Under the pieces are notes generated by a model. That model did not search any database. It saw nothing but the letters and a program-made list of their open reading frames with translations, and was not told where the DNA came from. From NCBI GenBank assembly GCA_942486035.1, contig CALNXK010000583.1, forward strand, positions 1-64,000: DNA of 64,000 nucleotides, in the 5' to 3' direction. Source of the DNA: Porites lobata (lineage: Eukaryota > Cnidaria > Anthozoa > Scleractinia > Poritidae). This document shows, piece after piece, positions 54,587 to 64,000 of this stretch. Numbering within the stretch: the first letter of the stretch is position 1; every line of letters starts with the position of its first letter. Both the position numbers and the translations under genes were made by a program.

Positions 54587-57376
54587 GTTTCAAATTGTTA
54601 ATAAAAAGTCTCAACAGTTCTTCTTACCATCTAGAAATAACAAATAGTAACCTAGTATAGAAAAATCAAAATCATATCATCAATATAGGTGAATTTTACA
54701 GTATTAAAATAAAAGAAATCTAGAACAGATGCTGTTAGTGCATTCAAAAAATCTTTTATTAGTAGACTAGGGTATCTAAAAGATAGTAATGCTGCGGCAC
54801 ATTCTGTTGATAATGTCATTAGTTGGGCAGTGATCCATGTGCTTGCACGCAAATTAAAAGAATTGAAAATGACAATACACTTTCGCCCTTTTCTTGCTGT
54901 ACAAAGCTCAAGGGTTTCTTTTCTGCTCGATCTTAAGCGGCTACCATTTTCTTCCAAGTGTCTCCTCTTTCTCATTTCAATTCACTCTAAACTATTGTTG
55001 ATGACCACCAAAAATGCAAAGATTGACTCAGGTCATCTTAGGGAGGTGGTCACTTATTGAATCAAACAACAGTGGGTCCCGTCCTAGAAGATTGAGATCC
55101 CAGCACATCTACTTTTTGGAACAGAATTCATCACATGTAATTTCTAATCTGCAATATGTGTATAGTTTCACGGTGTCACTGAAAGATTTTCACATACTTT
55201 GAATAGTGTACTACATACAACAAACAACAAAAAAATCCCTGACCATGATACAAGGAAAACAAATTATGTCATTATTGTGTACTGCTCAGACTGTTTGGAA
55301 TAAAGGCCTTAAGAAACACTGATTCCCAATTGTGGCTATGTATGGGACATGTATTATGGGTAGGTGAACATGTTTGTGATCAGGTACATGTAATATAATA
55401 ATTATTATATTATATTACATCATATAGTGACAAATGATTTGATTTCTGCAGATCTGGAAATAATCCCGGGAGGGGGCGGTTAATTGATTTTCAGTGGCAG
55501 GCAATGGGGATGCCTATTTGTCGGATTTATGCTTATTTGAGGGGGAAACACTTATTTGAAGGGGTCGCTTATTTCATTTTTTAGTATTTCAGCCTCAAGA
55601 TAGCATTTGTCTTTCTTTCACACAGACAAAAAAAACTAAGCAATGAAACTACAACATATTTTTCAATATATACCCAAGTGTGTTATGATCATGTCCTTAG
55701 CTTGGAACTTTCCATTAAAACTATCCTCAAGCACTATATTCAGAGGAGCTGAGTCATTAACATCTGATCATCTGATGTCCCCAAATAAGTTATTCTCTTG
55801 TGACTGTAACTTTTATGCTACCCTTTTAAAAGATAAAAGTCCAGTATACCATGTATTTAGTAAGGCAGGCTGTTAAAGGTGATTGCTTATATGAAGGGGA
55901 GGGCAGAAAGCTTAAAAGAACACTTTCCCATTACTGTACATGTACCAAACTTAGATTCTCTGACAGGACATTGAGAATTCAAAAGATCCACACAGTGTTA
56001 TAGAACCTTTAAAGATCTTTGTATCATGCTCGGTTGAGTTACACCACTTACCTTCTCAAAACTACAGATCAATGTTCCCATTAACTTTTGATTTGAGTGA
56101 AATTGGGAGTTTTTAGCATTGCTTTCAGTCAGATATAAGAAAGAAACAGATGAGACATGGATGCCACTGAAAAGATCTTGCAAGGACATGTTAGTAAAAT
56201 CTAAAATCCCCTTAAAAATACGACCAACTAAATTAACCAAACAGCTGGCCCGCAATGTACAGAAAAACGAGTGCAATGAAATCATTATAAATTATTATGT
56301 TTGACAAACCTTTGCGATGCCTTCATCATGTAAAGATTGCATCTTTATTTGAGGGTTTGAGGCTAGAACACGAGCAAATATTGAGCTGTGAGACAAGTGC
56401 AGAGCAGAAAAGCTGTAAAGCAAGCGGAACAAGCTTTTAAGGTTGCAATGCAGCTGAGCAAGTGAAAGAAATCACAAGAAATCTTTTTGTGCCATGAGCC
56501 AGTCATTAAATAAAATGAAAGACTTTGTCAAAAGTGTAAAATATTACTTGAGATATGTAAACAAAGGAACTCCGTTGGAGATGAAGTTGCAAGAAAATCT
56601 TGTTGGATCTGAGTGTGACAGTTCTGTTGTCGTTTCAAGAAAAAACACATGATGTTTATGTGTGCACATAATCATGATAGTGTCCCTTTAGTAATTATTT
56701 TAATATTTGAAGCCTAAAAGGGGGGTACCTATTTGAATGGGGTGCCTATTTGAGGGTCTGCAACCCTTGTAAATGTAAAGAGCTGGTTGTTAGAAAGAAA
56801 AATTATGATTTTTAAGCTCCATTTCTCGTAATGAAATACTTTTTTAATATATATATATTTATGTAGATATTTTTATCATAGTTTTTTATCTTCCGTATTA
56901 TTGTAACATAAGATATGTAGTTTTATCTTTTGATGAAATAAAGATTTATTATTATTATTTATTGGAGAGGGAGGTTAATTTGAGCATTTAGGGTAATTAG
57001 TGCCTTGGGGCTACGTATCTTAAGCAATAGATTGATGTCTTGATTATTGTTTTTATTGCCCAACTTTATTGTCTCAGGAATTCCCTTGTGCCGTAGTGAA
57101 TTCTTGAGACTCAGCAATTCAGGAGAGGAATTTTGAGATTTAATTTTTGGTCCAGGGATTCTTTCAGGTGTTGTAGGGAGGACAATAGATTTTTTGTTCT
57201 TATACTCCACTGAACTTAAATCTCGGGTACCCCCTCAGTCAATAAGATCATTATTTACCCCTGTAGCCTCGCTCTTTCTCCTAGCTAGGTAATGTGGTCT
57301 GCTCGTATTTATGGCTAGTGACAGGACAGGTAATCTAAGACCTCTGATATACTTCCACTTCTTCCACAACTGAAAT
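54587..57376. other. 5' flank of gene B
   Basis: Bases 54587-54760 and 54880-55860 are duplicated upstream of copy A. Around 56930-56960 the sequence GATGAAATAAAGATTTATT(ATT)n looks like a LINE 3' tail on the plus strand. The minus-strand frame at 56959-57210 has no motif I recognise. No confident promoter element. Confidence 0.45.
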
Positions 57377-58503
57377 CGGTCAGTGTAAAACACAGACTGC
57401 GGACTGTGGACTGCAGACTGCGGACCAGGGGTAAAATGCAGACTGAGTGTAAAATGCAGACTGCAGACTAAGAGTAAAACGCAGACTGCGGACTACAGAC
57501 TGCGGACCAGGGGTAAAATGCAGACTGAGTGTAAAATGCAGACTACAGACTGAGAGTAAAACGCAGACTGCAGACTGCAGACCGCAGACTGCGGACCAGG
57601 GGTAAAATGCAGACTACAGACTGAGAGTAAAATGCAGGCTGGGGTAAAATGCAGACCGAGCATAAACTGTAGTCACGGAAGGGTTTATGGGCAAATAAAA
57701 TCCCGCAAAAATATGTGTAAACAAACACTTACTTGACGACATATATCTGCTTTCACAAATCCAGTCATTCCTCTCTGGCTGGAACTTCCTCGACGACCCA
57801 AAAACATAATCGCAATCTTGAACCTTTTTTTTCCCGTCCGAGCATGGATAATGGATAGACTTTACTTTCTATATCCATTGTCCGAGAGACCTCAAGCTCC
57901 AGTTTTCGATACACCCGACCGTGAATTGGTACAACACGATGTTTATGCTTAAATAAAAGCTGCTGACCCAAAATACTGTACAGAAAGAATTATGGCGATA
58001 AAAATGGGAGTAAAACATTCCAACAACAAAGAAAGATGTTCTGCAGGAAATTTGGATGACCTTCTATGAAAGTATTGCAAATCAAGGTAGGCGGACGTAA
58101 GCTGTTCGGACATTCATTGAAACTTTTGGCGAATGTGCAATGTACTTTGACAAGGAAGGTGTGTACAAGGTGTGTAACCGATACCAGCTGGCTAATCACC
58201 TAGCCTGAATAGCAGGCGTATTTTGCTGTGCGATCGATTTGGGCTTTCGACTGACCGAGAGTTGGGGCGAGTCAAAAAATGATTCAATACAATAAAACGC
58301 CTGTTCTAAGGCTATAATTCACCTATGTGGAGAAGAAGGAGCACAAAAGTTTAAAGAGTCTGCAGTCGATCTTAATTCTGCATTTTACCCCTAGCCTGCA
58401 TTTTACTCTCAGTCTGTAGTCTGCATTTTACACTCAGTCTGCATTTTACCCCTGGTCCGCAGTCTGCAGTCTGCAGTCCGCAGTCTGGGTTTTACACTGA
58501 CCG
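57377..58503. mobile_element. Mutator-like element, copy 2, with tandem-repeat inverted ends
   Basis: Same ends as 44217-45029 (CGGTCAGTGTAAAAC and GTTTTACACTGACCG). The left repeat is longer (about 290 bp) because the tandem GCAGACTG units have expanded. Flanked by AACTGAAAT (57368-57376) and AATTGAAAT (58505-58513), 8 of 9 bases equal. The inside includes ACTTACTTGACGACAT and GTTCTGCAGGAAATTTGGAT as in copy 1. Confidence 0.7.
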
Positions 58504-58513
58504 CAATTGAAAT

Positions 58514-60060
58514 AACAGATCATTGTATTCCTCTTCCAGATAAGGTCAATCGAATGAATGCACCCTTAAGCATACTCGGCCACTTTATTTACACTTTAAA
58601 CCTGAACGAGGAATAACATAGAGCATACTTGTCATTCAAAGAGATGCAAGTAAGTGGCCGGGTATTCTAAAGTTAATAACAATGGAATGAGTCTTAACAC
58701 GAACTGATACGAGTAAGCGCAGGAAGTGAAGTGAGCTTCCTCTTACCTCAACAACTAGGTGGTATTAAATGCCATAATCACGCGTGCACTTTCTATAAAG
58801 TATTCTATATGTAATGTACAAGTCTTACCTAAGGCCGCTGACCTGAGGAAGGAAGCGTTTGATGAATTTCCTCTAAATATCGCGATTGTTCTTTAGCTTC
58901 TTTCACGGAATGCACTGATTACTGACTAATGGCTGACTTCCAGTTTATTCCTCGTTCCCAGGGTCTCTCTACCGAATGGCATGCTAGGAACTTTTACGCC
59001 CAGTGAACGGGGGACACTACGGGTACGGAGGGGTGGGGGGGGGGTTAAATTAATCGTCGCGTATACCGATAGAAACGAGTAAGCTACCGGGTAGAATGGT
59101 TACACCGTTATTACATCCGGGAAATAATGGTTGCCTTTTATAAAACTACGAGGTAAACATGCTTGTTTAACCGTACCAGTAGGCGCTGAAACGGCCCGGT
59201 GTATAGAGGTCACTACTCGCTTATTTCGCCTAGACGAGTATATGTACGGCAGCTTAAAGGGACATTTGAGTTTGACTTGAAAAATCGGTGTTTGTTTTGT
59301 TGAAAATCGGAGTTTGTTTTCAAAAAATCGGAGTTTGAATTCGAAAATCGGAGTTTGTTTTAAAAAAATGGGAGATGGAAAATGGGAGTCTGTTTTCGAC
59401 AATGTGAGTTTGAAAATGGGAGTTTTTTTTTTTCATTCTCAATCATTTGATTCTAGCAGCTAAACTATTTATCTATAAGTGTAAATTGAGTAATACAAAT
59501 CAGGGGCACCCAACGACGATATAGTTCAAAACCACTAAAACATAGCATTGTTGAACGTATTTTAGTATAGGCATATTTTTGTCCCCTAAAAATTTTTCGT
59601 CTGTTCGGATTTCCTAGCTGAAAGTCTAGTGATGAGAATAAAGTCTTTAATACGAAGATCAAGGCACTTTATCAAGTAGAAAAGACAAGAACTAACAGGA
59701 GGATCAAACTAACCACACATTTTAAGAAATGGAAGAAATTTTTGCCATTTGTAACTGCTCGTAGCTGAAGAGGTGTCAGGAATATGCGTGTTACGTAATG
59801 TAATGTAATCCTGAATGTAATGTAATCTAAAGAGCGTACAACGGAATTTGTTTGGATAATTTTTGTGGTATTTTTTAAGTGATTTGTTAACTTTTTGCAG
59901 TGTTTTTGTTTTGTATTCACTATTTAAGTGTGAAAAAAATAATAAAAGCTATTAATTAAATTACAAAAAAAATGAGAGTTTGTTTTCGAGTTTGACGCAG
60001 GCGCTTGTTAACGAGAGTCGCTTGAGCTTTGGTCCCAGACTGTGCGGAGGGGTCGATGTT
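58514..60060. other. Gene-poor stretch with simple repeats
   Basis: It contains a tandem array (59278-59425) and, at 59500-59640, a copy of the CAGGGGCACCCAACG-headed repeat also seen at 13640. No gene recognised. Confidence 0.5.
59278..59425 (+). repeat. GAAAATCGGAGTTTGTTTT tandem repeat
   Basis: About seven degenerate units of roughly 18-20 bp of the form AAAATCGGAGTTTGTTTT; a single related unit reappears at 59968-59992. Confidence 0.8.
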
Positions 60061-61990
60061 TAGACATTGACGAAATGGAGGTCAATGCTGAAGCAACGAC
60101 GACAAGAAAACAACCTTTCTGAACCTGACCCAGAACAAGCTCAAAGATCCCCAAGAAACGCTCTGCAAAAGAAGAAAGAAAAGAAGGAAAACAGAACACG
60201 GAACCACCTGTCCACCTTAAACCAAAAATACGAATCACAGGATCACAAAAGAAATTAGAACTGAAAACACCGCTATTACAGTGAAGCACTTTCAGAAGAA
60301 AAAGTAATAACAGAACAATCAGAGGAGGCTTTAAAAGCACTGAATAGGCATTCCTAAAGAGGAACATGTCCAAAGACAGGGGCACCCAACGGATCTGTTC
60401 CTCACAATATCTGTTCTACAGAGAAAATTTTGCTGGCTGGGAACTGAGGTTTCGGCTGTTCTGCTGGGAAGTAAAGTCTTAAATCTGCGGTCAAGAATTT
60501 ATCAAATGTATCAAAAATTCTTGCTGGAGATATTTTATCCCTCTAATTTGTTAGAAATTTTTCTTGGGTGTATATCCAGCTGGGTATCAGGAGTAATCGG
60601 CTCCTCTCAGGTGGCTCCTCTATGTGCGCGAATTGTGCTCGCTGATTATTTATTTACCGCTGATCAAAAAATCTGCACGTGGGCACCGTTGTTAGAAATT
60701 CGAAATTAGGCTACGCTCCGCCACTGGATAACTGGCAACGGTTCACTGGCGGTTAGGACGATTCATGAGATTCATGTTTATGCAAAAGGTAAGGACCTAT
60801 TAAACAGCCTGATGTATTATATTCAAGTTGGACTGAATAGGATTCACAAAAGGTACATCTGGGGAAGGCTTAGTGACGTTCCTTTTTCATTACCATTGTA
60901 GTTGTTGTTATTCTTGGTTGACAAGCGAGAGATAAGGCTGTGTGTTATTTATTTTGACCGTATATACTCGAATCAGCGCCGCAATTTCCAAGCCACCCTG
61001 CGGCGCTTATTTGAATACAGATTTTTTTTTTTCTGCTGGCTCGTAAACATGGAGAAGGCCACTCTGCTGGCTGGGAGAATAGCCATCTAACCTGCTGGGA
61101 GTGAGGAACAGATAAATTCTTTCCAGCAACACAGAAAAGCGCTTGAAAATGCCTTAAAAGCATCTAAATTTTCGTTTTCTGTAGTTAACGGCTCATTTTC
61201 AGAAAAATGTTCGTTGGGTGCCCCTGCAAAGACATTACAATACAAAGCAAGAGCCGACGAAGCCTTTAAAACAGACATTAAAAAGATAAGAAAGACGAAA
61301 GAACAAGAGGTGGTTAACTATGTGTTAACGCCTTCATCAGGTACCATGAAAGGAGAATCGCTGAATGCAAAAGAACACTCAAGCAGCAAAAGAGGCCCAT
61401 ACTGAATTAAGAAACTGTAAGCAAGAAATCAAAGAAATTAAAAAGTTCAACGATTTCAGGAGCATGATGAACAAAATGTCAAATAAAAGAGGTGAAAAAT
61501 ATACCTGTCTACTTACTGAGTTAAACTTACATAACAAGGGTGTACAAGAAAACAACAAACTATTTTTTTTCATGAACACTAGTGAGCAGCACAAAGAAAC
61601 GCTAGTTGTTAACTTGATTTATTTCTCCGACCGGCTTCGTCTGATCACGCATGCAGACAATAAATACGGTAATACAGTTGAACCTCCGATAAGACGCCAC
61701 ACAAAATAATTGGAGAAAAGATTCTTGGCCGTCTCAATCATGAGAGCTCTTCCACTGTTGTCACCTTTATAAAGTGGTCATCAAGCGCTCGATACACTAG
61801 TTTAGCTTCATTTCAAAAGTATGATGAAGGGATACAGTCCGAGATAGAAGTTGACGACCGATTGTGGACCAGTAATGCTTCTTTCGTGGCGCGTCTTTTT
61901 CAAAATAGTGATGTTTCTGCTAAAGAATATGCTAATTTATGACAAACCTCTATTGAGCGACCAACCTCCATCAAGCAGACACTTGCTGAT
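60061..61990 (+). pseudogene. Decayed plus-strand coding region of unknown function, split by an insertion
   Basis: Pieces in several frames on both sides of the 60378-61225 element: a Lys/Glu-rich part (60067-60258), ARADEAFKTDIKKIRKTKEQ (about 61248-61305), a coiled-coil-like frame (61365-61709), and 61704-61938 containing KILGRLNH and VDDRLWTSNASFVARLFQ. Stops and frameshifts separate them. I recognise no family. It could be a dead transposon gene. Confidence 0.35.
60378..61225. mobile_element. hAT-like element with AGGGGCACCCAACG ends
   Basis: AGGGGCACCCAACG at 60378 is mirrored by CGTTGGGTGCCCCT ending at 61225. It is flanked by CCAAAGAC and GCAAAGAC, a near-exact 8-bp duplication. Short ends and 8-bp duplication fit hAT. 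No transposase frame, so non-autonomous. Confidence 0.65.
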
Positions 61991-64000
61991 ACTCCGAGGG
62001 TGGCCGCTTAATGGATGTCCAACTTTATAATATAACGCAACAAAAAACGGTCCCGATTATACAGACTGCGCAACAACTCTCAACATTTGTTAGCCCGAAA
62101 ATGTTGGGATGTCGTTGGATAGTGTTGGCGGTGATGTGCAAGCGGATGCAATAACTCCAAACAGGGGTGGAACTTAGAGTGCATCATGGGATGGATACGA
62201 CCCATAAGACTGTAAGCGTACATAATTCTACAGCCATCTAAACTACGAGCAGTCTCCCTTTTTTTCAGTCTGTTGAGCGAAACGCGCGAGACACGAAAAT
62301 GACCACGCACGTGGCTGAAGGCCAGCTGAAGGCGCGTGTTCCTCTCACTAAATCTGAAGGAAAAAAGAGACTGTTAGCAGTCTAACAGCTGGCATCTTGA
62401 ATGATGTTCAAGGAGACCAGGCGTGACCCCAACAACGGATTCAACAATTCAGGGCTACGCTTCGGAGATCACGGAACAAAAGAAATATCGTTGGGAGTTG
62501 TTGACTCAAAGAGTTTGATGGGGGCCGGTTTCAAACTTTGCGCCACAACTCCCAACAGCACGCAACAACGTACAACAGAGAGTGCTAGCGGACGCAACAT
62601 GTAAAACCGAGCAATGTTAAGAGTCCTTGACCAAACACTTTCCGTCAGTTTGCAGGGAGCTTTAATTAAAGGAGGTTACAACCTTTCCCTTCGTCTTGGA
62701 GTTGTGCCTAATGCAAAAACACTTGTAAGCAAATTGGCTGGTCCACAGGAGACTAACGTAAACTGCAACTTGGTAACTTAACCTTAGTGTGAATGACTAG
62801 GCCTTTGTGTTTCAGGTGCAACCATCAATATGGGGATGGGGACAGATTCCGCTCCAAGCAGGAGAGGAAAATCAAGAATAATTCCATTAACATTTTACCC
62901 ATTGTCATTTGGGAAAAAGAACAGCACAGTCGTTTGAATACGCAACCATATGTGCGGGAGATTTAGAATTTGATTCCCAGGTGCGGAACCTTCACCTTCA
63001 CCACTGAAAGATAAAAATTTCGAGCAAAACTACCAAAATGATATATTTTATTCTTCATTTGTGAACGGTTTTTGGCGTCTATGAGACGCACATGGCGCAC
63101 CCAACATCGCTGAGTTCTATTACATTAACGAAAACAGTGCCATGCGTCAAAGTTTGATCAAGTTTACTAGTTAATTTGCATATTGTGTGTTCTTTTCTAA
63201 CAATCCATCTAGTTAGCCAACTCAAGAAATATCATGCCCATAGGTTAAAAGTAGTGCAGTTTTTTCTGCTTATACCATTGAATGTCAAATTAACAGTCTT
63301 TATCACCTTTATGATCCTTTTTCGTTGGCGAATACGTCTCAATACCACAGGTAACTGGAGATTAGTCAACGGCACAGAACAAACAGAATAACTAGACCCA
63401 AGTAACTAGACTGTACCATTGTCAAGGTCGGCACAAAGTGAAACCTACCGCAGACTTCCCTACAGTGACAGATTAAATATTTTCAAAACTTGAAGAGGAA
63501 CGAAGAATAGAAAGGAAACATAGCGATACAAGACGTAACTGTTTATCGTGCCAATGTCGTGGTTTTAGCAGTTGAAACCCCCGCGTATCCAATGAAAGTT
63601 ATTCGTCAAAGCCTCCACTTCTATGACACAAGCGTCTTTCCTTCCTCAGACACGAGAATAAGCTTCCAACAACAGTCTCCACACGTATCACACGAAATCA
63701 CCGTACTTTTCTTCAAGCTCAAACTTCCTTCAATAGTGTCTCTTCTCATCCTGGTCGTCTTTTTTGTTTTGCCTTCTTCTTTCTCTTTGTTTTATTGGAG
63801 CCAAACTTCCAAACGCTAGCAAGAAAATAAAAGCTTGTCTAATTAAAAACATCAAATCTCTTTGACACTTGACCACACTTAACATGACTTAAAGAAAGAT
63901 TGTACAAATACAAATTTTTTTGGTCCCTACTACAAACACTTACCAAATTCGTTTGCACCAGGAACAGAGTATACAATATTAACTTTTCACAAACTGTGCA
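61991..64000. other. No gene recognised
   Basis: Bases 62050-62600 have CAACAACTC(C/T)CAAC and GTTGGGAGTTGTTG repeats in inverted order, typical of a MITE. The frame at 63559-63819 is short, with a hydrophobic C-terminus but no homology I can name. The rest is unassigned. Confidence 0.45.

Noticed and set aside
63559..63819. 86-codon frame with hydrophobic C-terminus as a membrane protein
   Set aside because: Short, no homology, no supporting promoter or splice context.

Overview
The window looks like nuclear DNA of an anthozoan cnidarian, most likely a stony coral. It is AT-rich, genes are split by long introns with GT..AG borders, and MITE, LINE and SINE debris is dense. The genes are of a kind amplified in corals: MFHAS1-like LRR-ROC-COR (ROCO) genes, SWIM/YqaJ and THAP/DDE transposon genes, and a Polinton-type A32 ATPase. 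The taxonomic call is inference. There is no bacterial-style operon.

The central feature is one minus-strand gene (gene B) that I could assemble exon by exon from 54586 down to 26805. Ten exons join with matching codon phase into one frame of about 1815 residues: leucine-rich repeats, a ROC GTPase, COR-A and COR-B, a cysteine cluster, a complete GT-B (family GT4) glycosyltransferase domain, two copies of a 25-residue cassette, and an OTU cysteine-protease domain split by a 9.4 kb intron. A receptor-like LRR and GTPase switch joined to a sugar transferase and a (de)ubiquitinase-like domain is an unusual architecture, and I rate it the main discovery here.

The locus is a decaying tandem array. 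Gene B is followed on its 3' side by copy C (24512-20220). Copy C repeats only the last four exons, and its final exon carries a Trp-to-stop change. Copy A comes next (13366 to beyond base 1). Its LRR exon is intact, its P-loop exon has a 1-nt insertion and a second stop, and only 37 nt of the next exon are in the window. Introns and upstream DNA of A and B, and the 3' introns of B and C, are recognisably duplicated and differ mainly by mobile-element insertions.

Mobile elements explain most of the rest. The OTU intron of gene B holds a three-level nest: a GGCC-ended MITE (28628-36397) is split by a 7.4 kb DNA transposon with THAP-DDE transposase and SWIM-YqaJ genes (28785-36229). One terminal repeat of that transposon is in turn split by a 2.86 kb element with about 0.58 kb inverted repeats, carrying only a zinc-finger A32-type packaging ATPase interrupted by two TAA stops (28955-31815). 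Other elements include degraded LINEs (5640-7550, 25040-26540), an element with a RecQ-like fragment and a 7-bp target duplication (9437-11120), two Mutator-like elements whose long inverted repeats consist of tandem GCAGACTG-type units with 9-bp duplications (44217-45029, 57377-58503), and a hAT-like element (60378-61225). Bases 58514-64000 hold no recognisable intact gene.
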